A DNA stretch of 64,000 nt from contig NZ_CP103834.1 of NCBI RefSeq assembly GCF_029774175.1, forward strand, positions 1,126,501 to 1,190,500, read 5' to 3'. The translations under genes were made by a program, and so were the position numbers. This DNA is from Actinobacillus genomosp. 1. Its GTDB lineage: Bacteria > Pseudomonadota > Gammaproteobacteria > Enterobacterales > Pasteurellaceae. The number at the start of each line of letters is the position of its first letter. Positions within the stretch are counted from its first letter, which is position 1. Below are positions 1 through 8,736 of the stretch, in pieces. The notes under the pieces were generated by a model. The model was not told the DNA's origin. It ran no database searches and saw only the letters and a list, made by a program, of their open reading frames with translations.

Positions 1-1634
1 ATTAAATGATGACCGAATCGTTCATTACCGCCTAAACCTGATACTCTCCCGCCATCTAATCCCCAATAAAACCAATGACCTCGATTACCGACATTCCAAC
101 TAAATTCATTACGCCAATACCAACCTCGTTCTCCGGCAAGAGAAAGTTCACCGTCAAATCCCCGAACCGTATAACGACCACCGATACTGATGCGGTCTTG
201 GGGAATCAGCGGCGTTTTATTCCATTGTGCATTAACCTTTGAATGAAATTGCCAAGCTTGTCCTTCCAATGCGAACGGTTTTTTATAATCTATCGATGTT
301 GTAAGAATTTTCGGGCGAGATGTTCCTTCGTTATACGCTTCTTCCGGTGCGCCGATTGCGCCTCTTACGCCTGTCCCCCGTTTAAAGTTCATCTCAAGTT
401 CTAAAGTGGCGTTACTGAAATATTCTTTATGTGCGATACCGACCTCCCAACCCGCCATACGACGACGCTGAACTTCAACTTCCGTATTATCGACAAAGTT
501 TTTAGAATGGCGTGACCAAAAGCCGGCGGAAATCGTAGTCTTTCTTAGCGCATCACGATATAACACACGTGACAGGCTTAACTTATCCGTTTCACTTTCG
601 CCAGCATAAAGATAATTTTGAAAAGCACCGAATACCTGTTGGCGATAACGGTAAATTGAATGATTTGCCGTCAGTTGCCAATAACCGGAAGGAATCGAGT
701 AATAGAAAGAAAAGTTACGGCTGGCTCGTTTACCCTTGTCATCCGAATGGCGTTTAATACTGTGGGTAAAACTGGTATAGAAAAGATCATTTGCTGAAAA
801 GAGATTATCCCAAGAGAAAGTCGCTGATGCCTGCCATTTACCGGTTGAGGTTGAACCCGAGTCATCTAAACCAAAATTAAGCCTAAACGGAATCGCTTGA
901 GCATAATTGATTTTTAAATCGCTTTCGCCCGCCTGACTATCTTCCTCTTCGCTCGGAAGAATCTCAATATTAGCTTCAGCTGTCGGTACTCGTTTTAAAT
1001 TCTCTAATGACTGTTCTATATCACGCACATTTAAGAGATCGCCCTTTTTAAAAGTTAGAGCGGTAAGCGCATGTAACGGAGTAAAACGAGCAACTCGCCC
1101 GCTATCCTCAACTAAAGTATTGCGAACCTTTCCCGCAATTACGGTTAGTACTAAATTTCCGGAACGTAAATCTTGTTCCGGTGCGACCACCCGAGTAGTT
1201 ATATAGCCTTTTTCAATAATATTATTTTGCGTTTGCTTCATTAAAATACCTAAACCTTCTCCACCTAAACAGTGCGGTAAAGTCAGTTTCAAATCAGAAA
1301 TCGCTTGATTAAATGCCCATTGAAATTGGCTGGTTTGATTTAATGATTCATTAGAATAATCAATTAAGGAGATACGGCGGATAGGATAACAAGGAGATTC
1401 AGCGGTCGGAATTTGTAGTCGGTTTTCTTGATAAGTATCTATACGGATATCAACTTGCGGTTTAAATTGACTTTCTCGGTGATTATCCAGTTGCTTCTGA
1501 CGTTGTTGAACTTCAGCATCACGCTGGGTATATTGCTTTAATTGCGAATCATTGAGGGGAGGAATCGGCATTGTATTCCCCGTATTTGAATAAATTAATA
1601 ATGTAGCGAGTAGGCCGTAATGTAAGTAGCGCAT
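1..1634 (-). CDS. TpsB outer-membrane transporter (ShlB/FhaC/HecB family), C-terminus cut by window edge
   Basis: This gene encodes the outer-membrane pore of a two-partner secretion system, which exports and sometimes activates one large TpsA exoprotein. Reading the minus strand from the ATG at 1634 gives 544 codons without a stop, running off the left edge. It begins with a short hydrophobic signal segment (MRYLHYGLLATLL). Next come a Gln/Arg-rich stretch, POTRA-like regions (near SPCYPIRRISLIDYS and GYITTRVVAPEQDLRSG) and a long beta-strand-rich barrel. The barrel contains the family loop-6 motif VRGF (in YTVRGFDGE, about residue 490), which lies in the channel in FhaC. Family members are usually 550-590 residues, so only the last few strands should be missing. 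The TpsA partner is not in the window and may lie just beyond the edge. The family is clear; the substrate is unknown. Confidence 0.88.
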   Translation of the reverse strand, partial: MRYLHYGLLATLLIYSNTGNTMPIPPLNDSQLKQYTQRDAEVQQRQKQLDNHRESQFKPQVDIRIDTYQENRLQIPTAESPCYPIRRISLIDYSNESLNQTSQFQWAFNQAISDLKLTLPHCLGGEGLGILMKQTQNNIIEKGYITTRVVAPEQDLRSGNLVLTVIAGKVRNTLVEDSGRVARFTPLHALTALTFKKGDLLNVRDIEQSLENLKRVPTAEANIEILPSEEEDSQAGESDLKINYAQAIPFRLNFGLDDSGSTSTGKWQASATFSWDNLFSANDLFYTSFTHSIKRHSDDKGKRASRNFSFYYSIPSGYWQLTANHSIYRYRQQVFGAFQNYLYAGESETDKLSLSRVLYRDALRKTTISAGFWSRHSKNFVDNTEVEVQRRRMAGWEVGIAHKEYFSNATLELEMNFKRGTGVRGAIGAPEEAYNEGTSRPKILTTSIDYKKPFALEGQAWQFHSKVNAQWNKTPLIPQDRISIGGRYTVRGFDGELSLAGERGWYWRNEFSWNVGNRGHWFYWGLDGGRVSGLGGNERFGHHL

Positions 1635-1748
1635 AAATAATTAGAATCAATAAATTTAAAAAGCCACTTAAATTAGTAAAGATATTCAACTAAGTAAAGC
1701 AAATTTACATAAAGCACTATATTTATATATTAAGACATATAAATTAAA

Positions 1749-1783
1749 AGAGCTGATGATGATATAAAATCACCATCAGCTCT
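1749..1783 (-). terminator. Rho-independent terminator after lptD
   Basis: An inverted repeat with arms AGAGCTGATG and CATCAGCTCT extends inward to about 15 paired bases with one mismatch. On the minus strand it is followed by TTTTAATTT. It lies just after the lptD stop and before the TpsB gene, so the TpsB gene probably has its own promoter in the AT-rich 115 bases between. Confidence 0.75.
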
Positions 1784-1819
1784 AAATATAAAATAGGTTA
1801 TTTCTATAATAACGAACTA

Positions 1820-4150
1820 TTAATTAATACCGTATTGCTCCGTATAAGGAATCAAACCTTTTTTCAGCATTTTACGTACGCCGCTACTGTAATTCGTACC
1901 GAAGCGTAATTCAAAATTCACACCGAATTTATTATCATAGTATAAATCATTGATAGTATCCGGCGAGCCGATTGGAGTTGCGGTTAGTTTACGCGCGACA
2001 TATACATTCGCACTCCAACAACAGGTGTTATAGTTTACTGAAAATTGACTTTCTACCGGTTTTTTAAGTGCGATATCATGGTAATGACTTGCCATAAATG
2101 CGACTCGATCGGTCAATTCCCAGCCTACAACCGCCCCTACTTGTTTAATATCCTGCCCATACACATTACTACGTAAGTTTTGATTAATATAATCTTTACT
2201 TGCAAAACGATAACTTAATTGGACAAGTTTATCTTGGCTCGGTTTATATTGTAACGAAGTATTTGCCAATGAAGTTTGATTTAAACGCGTATCATATTGG
2301 TAAGCACCGTGCCAATTCCATTTACGGTGGAATTTCCAGTTAGATTCCAACGCCCAAGAAGATGAACGTCCCGTGGTACGGAAATCATCGGAAATTTTAG
2401 ACGGACTTAAATAATACATTTGTCCCGCACTAAAATTAAATACTTCTGCGCCTGTTTGATCACTATAAAAACGAGTAGTTCCGCCGGCGGTCAAGCGATT
2501 TGCCGATGCAATACGATCCAAACCGCTAAATGAACGATCATTAAAGAAACTATAGAAGTCTTGTTGCAATAATGTTGAATCGTAGCCGAAACTTACGCTC
2601 TGATTTAAGCCCGAACCGATATTACTTTGATCTTTATACGGACGATAAACATATTGCACACGAGGTTCAAAGGTCTGATTAAAGCCTTTAAATAATTGTT
2701 TATCCGATTCTAACACGGTTTGTAAATCAAGTTTTACTTGGGGAATCACTCGGGTAATATTTTTATCAATCTCACCCGCCTGCTTACTACTGCCTTTTTG
2801 CTGAATATAGTGAGTCGCATAAAGCTTAGTTTCAAAATTTAAGCTGCCGTAGCGATTCGCCAGAGGGAAATTAAGTGTCGGCTCTACATGAAAACGCCAT
2901 GCTTTCGGCATTAGAGTACTGTCATTCTCAAAACGAGCGGCTTGGGAGAAAAGTTTGAAATTTCCTGCTTTTACTAAACCGTCATTGTAATAATTAAAAT
3001 CAATTTGCGGTAATACTCGGTATGGTCCGACATCCATCTCATCAAAAGTTTGGAATTTTTTACCGGAAATCGATAAATTATAATTAGGTTGGTAATAGCC
3101 TAACTTAAATTGTTGAGTAGCATAACCGTCGGTACTGTTACCGTACTCCGAATCAAAATCGGAGAAATAACGTTTATCACTGACTTTAGTATAATCGACA
3201 TATAAACGCCAATCGGTTAAGAAGCTCATATTATGACGCCAGTGCATTAAATAACGCTTGCGATCATTATCATCCGATTTATATTCGTCTAAACGATCTT
3301 TACTCATATATTCGCCGGCGACTATACCTTCTCCTAATTTGGTTAAATAGCGGTATTCAGGGCTAATTTGCCAGCCACGACGAGAATAATAAGTCGGTGT
3401 GACGGTTGCATCCATATTCGGTGCAATATTCCAATAAAACGGTTGAGAATACACAAATCCGTCTTTACTTGAACGGTGGAAATTCGGAATCAATAAACCG
3501 GAACGACGACGATCACCGATTGGGAATTGTAAATAAGGCGAATAAAATATCGGCATACCCAATACTTTAAAACGTGCATGCCAAATTTCAGCATATTCTT
3601 CATCAATATGCTGAATCATTTCATTTCCTTCAATCGACCAAGCATTATCATTCGGCAAGCACGCAGTAAAACTCGCATTTTTTAAAATGCGTTTATTGTT
3701 ACTAAACGAACCGCTTTCCGCCGTACCTCGTCCTTGACGACCGACTAATTGGAATTCGGTATTTTGTAACTCGGCGGTTTCAGAACTGAGATCCATTGCC
3801 GCATCTCGTCCTTTTGCTTGAATCAGATTATCTTGATAACGGTAGTCACCTTTCAAAAAAGCTCGACGAGCTTGCTCGCCGTTCTGTTCTACTCGCACTT
3901 CATCGGCAAGAATAGAACGATTTCCTTGTTTAATCGCTACATCACCGGTATAGGTCGCATCTTTAGGTTGGTTGATAACCGCCTTATCCGCTTCAATTTC
4001 AATCGGCATCATAGTTTGATCGCCCGTTACCTCTTCGCCTTGAAAATGAGGCACACCTAATAGGCATTGTTCTTTCAGATCCGCTTGCGCATATTGAGCA
4101 CAAAATGCCGCCGTCATTGCAACAGAAAGAACACTATAACGTGTTTTCAT
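1820..4150 (-). CDS. lptD: LPS-assembly protein LptD
   Basis: LptD is the outer-membrane beta-barrel that, with LptE, inserts lipopolysaccharide into the outer leaflet. The 776-residue product starts with a signal peptide (MKTRYSVLSVAMTAAFCAQYAQA) and has an N-terminal OstA/LptA-like jellyroll domain (roughly residues 50-200). The rest is a long Tyr/Arg-rich barrel. Cysteines that form the characteristic disulphides in E. coli LptD have counterparts here: Cys29, Cys164 and the adjacent pair Cys710-Cys711. Length matches the family (784 in E. coli). In enterobacteria lptD precedes surA; here it follows hemN by 56 bases on the same strand, and no surA is nearby. Identification is secure. Confidence 0.96.
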   Translation of the reverse strand: MKTRYSVLSVAMTAAFCAQYAQADLKEQCLLGVPHFQGEEVTGDQTMMPIEIEADKAVINQPKDATYTGDVAIKQGNRSILADEVRVEQNGEQARRAFLKGDYRYQDNLIQAKGRDAAMDLSSETAELQNTEFQLVGRQGRGTAESGSFSNNKRILKNASFTACLPNDNAWSIEGNEMIQHIDEEYAEIWHARFKVLGMPIFYSPYLQFPIGDRRRSGLLIPNFHRSSKDGFVYSQPFYWNIAPNMDATVTPTYYSRRGWQISPEYRYLTKLGEGIVAGEYMSKDRLDEYKSDDNDRKRYLMHWRHNMSFLTDWRLYVDYTKVSDKRYFSDFDSEYGNSTDGYATQQFKLGYYQPNYNLSISGKKFQTFDEMDVGPYRVLPQIDFNYYNDGLVKAGNFKLFSQAARFENDSTLMPKAWRFHVEPTLNFPLANRYGSLNFETKLYATHYIQQKGSSKQAGEIDKNITRVIPQVKLDLQTVLESDKQLFKGFNQTFEPRVQYVYRPYKDQSNIGSGLNQSVSFGYDSTLLQQDFYSFFNDRSFSGLDRIASANRLTAGGTTRFYSDQTGAEVFNFSAGQMYYLSPSKISDDFRTTGRSSSWALESNWKFHRKWNWHGAYQYDTRLNQTSLANTSLQYKPSQDKLVQLSYRFASKDYINQNLRSNVYGQDIKQVGAVVGWELTDRVAFMASHYHDIALKKPVESQFSVNYNTCCWSANVYVARKLTATPIGSPDTINDLYYDNKFGVNFELRFGTNYSSGVRKMLKKGLIPYTEQYGIN

Positions 4151-4206
4151 AATGATTCCTTGTCAATAGAAAGCCATAACTTACTCGAAAGTATGACCGT
4201 TTGAGC

Positions 4207-5574
4207 TTAAATAATTCTCGAAAATTGTTGTCTTTTTGCAAGTTGTCTTGAATATACGTCAAAACATAAACAAATATTACGTATTAATAAACGACCTCGC
4301 GGTGACACCACAATACTATTTCCGTTAATATCTAATAAACCGTCTTTCGCCAATGGCTCAAGTAAAGCCAAATCTTCAGCAAAATACTGTTTAAAATCAA
4401 TCTGATATTCGGCTTGTAAGCGGTCAAATTCCAACTTAAAGTTGCAAATTAACGCTTTAATCACGTCACGACGAATACAATCGTCTTTAGTTAATGCCAA
4501 GCCTTTGTGTAATGCGATACCTCGTTCTTCGACATTTGCGTAATATTGCTGTAATTCTTTATGGTTTTGTGCGTAAGTATCGCCAAGTAAACTGATTGCC
4601 GACACGCCCATACCTAATAAATCACATTCTTCTTGAGTGGTATAACCTTGGAAATTACGATGTAATACGCCTTGTTGCTGCGCAATCGCCAGCTCATCGT
4701 CTGGTTTGGCAAAATGATCCATACCGATAAATTTATAACCGTTATCGCCTAAAAACTCGATGGTTTTTTGTAGAATGGTTAATTTCGTTTCCGGTGCCGG
4801 TAACATATCATCTTTGATTTTAATTTGTGCGGCAAAACGACTCGGTAAATGCGCATAATTAAACACGCTCATACGATCCGGATTTAGTTCGATCACACGT
4901 TCGAGCGTGTACATAAAACTTTCTACGTTTTGTTTCGGTAAACCGTAAATCAAATCAATATTAGTTGATGTAAAGCCAAGCTCTTTCGCACGCTTCATTA
5001 AGGCAAAAATAAACTCTTCGTCTTGTTCACGATTAACTAATTTCTGCACTTCTTTGTTGAAATCTTGAATCCCCATACTGATACGGTTAAAGCCGATTGA
5101 CTTGAGGTGATCCAACATATTCAGTTCAATTTCACGCGGATCCATTTCAATACTGATTTCGGCATCTTTACTGACGTTAAAATGCTGACGTAACATAGTC
5201 ATTAAACGAGCCGATTGCGCTTCATCCAAATAAGTCGGCGTACCGCCACCCCAATGAATTTGCGTGACGGTACGATTTGTGAAAAGTGAAGATCGCGTTT
5301 TAATTTCTTTTTCAAGATAATCCAAATAAATATCTACTTTATGGCGATGGCGAGTAATGATTTTATTACACGCACAGAAATAGCATAACTTATGACAAAA
5401 CGGGATATGTACATAAAGAGATAAAGGACGATTCGGATAACGTGCCGCCGCGGCTTTAAAATCGTCATCATTGTAGCTTTGGTTAAATTCTAATGCGGTC
5501 GGATAAGAAGTATAACGAGGACCGGATTGATTATATTTTTGGATAAGGGCTAAATCCCAAATAATTTCTGACAT
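4207..5574 (-). CDS. hemN: Oxygen-independent coproporphyrinogen III oxidase HemN
   Basis: HemN is a cytoplasmic radical-SAM enzyme converting coproporphyrinogen III to protoporphyrinogen IX without oxygen, a heme-synthesis step. The 455-residue product contains the radical-SAM cluster motif CX3CX2C (CHKLCYFC, near residue 60), GGGTPT, and the N-terminal PRYTSYPTA segment that separates true HemN from the HemW-like paralogues. The ATG at 5574 was chosen because AAGGAAA lies just upstream and the family begins at MSEI; an in-frame ATG 30 bases earlier lacks this and overlaps the preceding gene. The gene follows the DUF2489 gene by 22 bases and precedes lptD by 56. With hemCDXY in the same window it shows that the organism makes its own heme. 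Confidence 0.96.
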   Translation of the reverse strand: MSEIIWDLALIQKYNQSGPRYTSYPTALEFNQSYNDDDFKAAAARYPNRPLSLYVHIPFCHKLCYFCACNKIITRHRHKVDIYLDYLEKEIKTRSSLFTNRTVTQIHWGGGTPTYLDEAQSARLMTMLRQHFNVSKDAEISIEMDPREIELNMLDHLKSIGFNRISMGIQDFNKEVQKLVNREQDEEFIFALMKRAKELGFTSTNIDLIYGLPKQNVESFMYTLERVIELNPDRMSVFNYAHLPSRFAAQIKIKDDMLPAPETKLTILQKTIEFLGDNGYKFIGMDHFAKPDDELAIAQQQGVLHRNFQGYTTQEECDLLGMGVSAISLLGDTYAQNHKELQQYYANVEERGIALHKGLALTKDDCIRRDVIKALICNFKLEFDRLQAEYQIDFKQYFAEDLALLEPLAKDGLLDINGNSIVVSPRGRLLIRNICLCFDVYSRQLAKRQQFSRII

Positions 5575-5596
5575 TGGCTTTCCTTCAAGATAGGCA

Positions 5597-6070
5597 TCAC
5601 TCACTATATGTAAGTTTTAATTGTTCTATATCGATCAGTAATTGATGACATTCCGCTTTAATCTGTTGTTCCAATTCAACTTCTTTTGATTGTCGATGTA
5701 AATCTTGCTTCATACGTTCATTACGTTTTAAAGCTTTACGCTCGTCTAAAATCGGCATATTTTCTACAACTAAATACAATTCCCACATTGCCGAATATTG
5801 ACTTAACGGTTTCCCCAACACATCAAGCAACGGTTTTAAACGAAGTACACCTTCCGAAAAATCACATTGTTCGGAAAGCATCGCCCGTGCAATTACATCA
5901 ATACTATCAATAATACGCTCGAAACGTGCTTTCTTTGCCTGTTCCGCTTGTTCTAACAACGCTTTATTTTGAGCGTTTTGTTTACGCAATTTAAACAATA
6001 AATAGGCTGCATAACCAGTCATTGAAAGCACAATTAATATCGCAAGAATAATGAGAAAAAATCGAATCAT
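5597..6070 (-). CDS. DUF2489 family membrane-anchored protein
   Basis: This is a protein of unknown function, 157 residues long. One N-terminal transmembrane segment (about residues 3-25, FLIILAILIVLSMTGYAAYL) is followed by a charged, mostly helical cytoplasmic part with many Lys/Glu/Gln, likely including a coiled coil. The pattern and size fit the DUF2489 family of gamma-proteobacteria, often found beside yihI and hemN, as here. It starts 15 bases after yihI ends and stops 22 bases before hemN starts, so the three are probably cotranscribed. Nothing in the sequence suggests an enzymatic site. Confidence 0.8.
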   Translation of the reverse strand: MIRFFLIILAILIVLSMTGYAAYLLFKLRKQNAQNKALLEQAEQAKKARFERIIDSIDVIARAMLSEQCDFSEGVLRLKPLLDVLGKPLSQYSAMWELYLVVENMPILDERKALKRNERMKQDLHRQSKEVELEQQIKAECHQLLIDIEQLKLTYSE

Positions 6071-6085
6071 AGGTTTTTAATCATC

Positions 6086-6664
6086 TTATCTAAATTGATT
6101 AATGTCCATCGTTTCAAATTGGCGAAGTAACACATCCCCGTTATCTTCGTCTTCATCTTGGATACCTAGTTCGGTCATTAATTCATCAATACGATCTAAA
6201 CATTCATCGACAAATTGTTGATCTTTCGCCGATAAGGTTTTACCCGCTTCAATTTCATCTAATAATTGATTTAAGATCTCATTGTTCTCTAATTGCTCCA
6301 GTTCTAATTCCGGCGATAAATGAGATTTATATTCTTCCACTGCAACAGGCTTGATAAGCTGACCTTTTTCAGGCTTGTTCACAAATTCTACCATCAGAGG
6401 GATTTTTTTGCGGCTACCGATACGAGGATCTTTCACCTCTTTTACCGCAGCCTTTTTCTGTTCCGTCGGATCAACATTACGCGAGCCTGTAGGTAAACCT
6501 TTGTGTTTACGCTTTTTCTTTTCTTCACGCGCTTTAGCATCAAGTTCATAACGGGTAGGTTTACGGTTTTTACCGCCGCTTAATTTAGGTTGTTCCGGTT
6601 TTTTATCTGCTTTTCTGGCAGGCATAATGTCGGTAATTCGACGTGTTTTTTTAGAGCGACTCAT
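6086..6664 (-). CDS. yihI: Der GTPase-activating protein YihI
   Basis: YihI stimulates the GTPase activity of Der (EngA) and so tunes late steps of 50S ribosomal subunit assembly. The 192-residue product has the family's very basic N-terminal half (MSRSKKTRR, then a run rich in Lys/Arg to about residue 70 including KAREEKKKRKHKGLPTGSRN). Its C-terminal part is acidic, with LDEIEAGKTLSAKDQQFVD and the Asp/Glu-rich DEDEDNGDVL. Length is close to the E. coli protein (169), with a slightly longer middle. It is the first gene of the probable yihI-DUF2489-hemN-lptD transcript; a terminator separates it from the transporter gene upstream. Confidence 0.92.
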   Translation of the reverse strand: MSRSKKTRRITDIMPARKADKKPEQPKLSGGKNRKPTRYELDAKAREEKKKRKHKGLPTGSRNVDPTEQKKAAVKEVKDPRIGSRKKIPLMVEFVNKPEKGQLIKPVAVEEYKSHLSPELELEQLENNEILNQLLDEIEAGKTLSAKDQQFVDECLDRIDELMTELGIQDEDEDNGDVLLRQFETMDINQFR

Positions 6665-6740
6665 AATATCTATTCTTTTCTATAAAAAATTAAACGATTA
6701 TTCTACAAGGAATCCGATCTGCTGAACAGAGAATAAATGA

Positions 6741-6800
6741 AAATAGCGGTCGGATTCAGTGAGAATTTTGCAAAAATTCTATTAAATCCGACCGCTATTT
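6741..6800 (-). terminator. Long uptake-signal-like inverted repeat, terminator of the YidE-like gene
   Basis: Arms AAATAGCGGTCGGATT (6741-6756) and AATCCGACCGCTATTT (6785-6800) pair perfectly over 16 bases around a 28-base loop. The arm core GCGGTCGGATT resembles the tail of the local uptake signal. It lies between the stop of the transporter gene and yihI. Confidence 0.7.
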
Positions 6801-6816
6801 ATCAGGATTAATTCGC

Positions 6817-8475
6817 TTAACTCGCCGCCCAAAGTAAAATCGCAAGCAATTGCGGTAAAATAATGCGTAAGAACATCACCAGCGGATACACCGTTGCATA
6901 CGAAAGAGCCGCAGCACCGTGTCCGTCTTTGATTTCATTTGCAAAAGCTAATGCCGGCGGATCAGTCATCGCACCGGATAATAAACCGCACAATGATAGG
7001 TAATTCATTTTCCCGTAAACACGCGCCACTAATCCGGTCACGATTAATGGGATAAAAGTAATGACTGCGCCGTACCCCATCCAAGCAAGCCCTTCATTAC
7101 TTAATAACGTATCAAGGAAATTAGCTCCCGCTTTTAAACCGACCACAGAAAGAAAGAGTACGATACCGATTTCACGCAATGCTAAGTTGGCACTTGGCGG
7201 CATAAACCAATAAAGTTTACCGATACTGCCGATTCTGGCAAGAATCAAAGCAACCACCAACGGACCGCCGGCTAAACCTAATTTTAACGCCACGGGGAAT
7301 CCCGGAATATAAAGAGGCAATGAACCGAGCAAGACACCTAATCCAATTCCGACAAAAATCGGCAACATTTGAACTTGCTGTAGTTTTTGATGCGCATCGC
7401 CAATAATCGCTCGCACCGTTTCAATATCTTCCTGACGTCCGACTAAGTTCAGTACGTCCCCAAATTGTAATGCCATCTCACCGTTCGGAATTAATTCAAC
7501 CCCTGCACGATTCAGACGAGAAATTACCACTTCATATTTCCCTTTAAGCATTAAATGACGGATTTTTTTACCAAATACGTTTTCATTGGTAACGACCGCT
7601 CGTTCGGAACGGAAAATCGTACCTCGGGTTGAAACCGATACGTCAGCCTCCTCTCCTAGAATCAGTTGCATTTTATGTAGAGTCGCTTTTTCTCCGACTA
7701 AGTGAAGTACATCTCCGACATTTAAGACCGTATCGACATTCGGCACAATCAGTTCGTCATTACGTTTTAATCGTGAATAGATAACCGTATGCGATTCGAA
7801 ATCAGGTACTTCCTTTAATTTTAAACCGCCTAAATTAGGATTGGTCAAACGTACGTTAAGCGTATCCAATCCTTCTTTTTGCTGATTTTGGTTATCGTCA
7901 AATTCCTGCGCTTCTTTATCAATATTCACTTTAAAGATAATACGAATTAACCACATAGAAAGTAAAATACCGATAATTCCGAACGGATAAGCTATCGCAT
8001 AACTCATTCCCATTACGGCAGTAATATTTTCACCGCCAAGCTCCGTTAATACCTGCTGTCCGGCACCTAAAGACGGAGTGTTGGTCACCGCACCGGAAAA
8101 AATCCCTAAAATAACCGGTAGCGGTACGTCGAATAACTTATGAATCAAAGCAACAAGTATTCCGCTTAGCCCAACAATCATAACGGCGAAGCCATTTAGC
8201 TTTAAGCCGGATTGACGCAATGATGCAAAAAATCCCGGGCCAACCTGAATACCAATTGAATAAACAAATAGGATTAATCCGAACTCTTGAATAAAATGTA
8301 ACGTATGCGCATCTAATTCGATACCGTACAAATGGGTACAATGGGAAATAATGATCCCGCCGAACAGTACCCCGCCGATGCCGAGACCAACCCCTTTTAC
8401 TTTTATATGACCAATCCATAAACCTAATACCGCAACTAATGATAATAGGCTCACAATAATGGCTATATCGCTCAT
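6817..8475 (-). CDS. YidE/AspT-family putative transporter with two RCK-C domains
   Basis: An inner-membrane protein of 552 residues, about the size of E. coli YidE (553), of the aspartate:alanine-exchanger-like family. About five N-terminal membrane helices end near residue 185. The middle (about 200-370) is soluble and contains two TrkA-C/RCK-C-like domains: LNVRLTNPNLGGLKLKEV and FGKKIRHLMLKGKYEVV with VGRQEDIETV. Another five or six helices follow. Pseudo-repeats in the two membrane halves (SGAVTNTPSLGAGQQ and SGAMTDPPALAFANE) are a family hallmark. The ATG at 8475 is preceded by GGAGGCGAAA; the in-frame TTG 12 bases upstream lies within this ribosome-binding region. Substrate unknown. 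It is divergent from gltS. Confidence 0.88.
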   Translation of the reverse strand: MSDIAIIVSLLSLVAVLGLWIGHIKVKGVGLGIGGVLFGGIIISHCTHLYGIELDAHTLHFIQEFGLILFVYSIGIQVGPGFFASLRQSGLKLNGFAVMIVGLSGILVALIHKLFDVPLPVILGIFSGAVTNTPSLGAGQQVLTELGGENITAVMGMSYAIAYPFGIIGILLSMWLIRIIFKVNIDKEAQEFDDNQNQQKEGLDTLNVRLTNPNLGGLKLKEVPDFESHTVIYSRLKRNDELIVPNVDTVLNVGDVLHLVGEKATLHKMQLILGEEADVSVSTRGTIFRSERAVVTNENVFGKKIRHLMLKGKYEVVISRLNRAGVELIPNGEMALQFGDVLNLVGRQEDIETVRAIIGDAHQKLQQVQMLPIFVGIGLGVLLGSLPLYIPGFPVALKLGLAGGPLVVALILARIGSIGKLYWFMPPSANLALREIGIVLFLSVVGLKAGANFLDTLLSNEGLAWMGYGAVITFIPLIVTGLVARVYGKMNYLSLCGLLSGAMTDPPALAFANEIKDGHGAAALSYATVYPLVMFLRIILPQLLAILLWAAS

Positions 8476-8652
8476 TTTCGCCTCCAATAAAAAAATTACT
8501 TTTTAAATTTTAACAAATGCGAATTTAAAAAAATGAGAGCTAATTCAAGAAATTTGCAATTACGAGCATCAAAATATGATCTCTCTCAAAAAATTTTTAA
8601 CTTATATGATAAGTTTTTTTAATTCTAGTAATAAATTAATTTATAGATACCT

Positions 8653-8681
8653 TTGACAAATGATTTTTATTGGTCTAGTAT
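8653..8681 (+). promoter_or_regulatory. Sigma-70 promoter of gltS
   Basis: TTGACA (8653-8658) and TAGTAT (8676-8681) are separated by exactly 17 bases. Transcription would start near 8688, inside the possible upstream extension of gltS, which shows that the extended start at 8653 cannot be used. Confidence 0.75.
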
Positions 8682-8736
8682 CGAGCAATACCTATTTTTA
8701 AACATTCATTTAACATTTCATTTTAGAGGAGCACCT

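Noticed and set aside
8138..8419. 93-codon frame within the YidE-like gene
   Set aside because: Out-of-frame shadow of a membrane protein, with no ribosome-binding site.
8653..8736. Extended gltS start at 8653
   Set aside because: The -35 and -10 elements occupy this stretch, and the real start at 8737 has a good ribosome-binding site.
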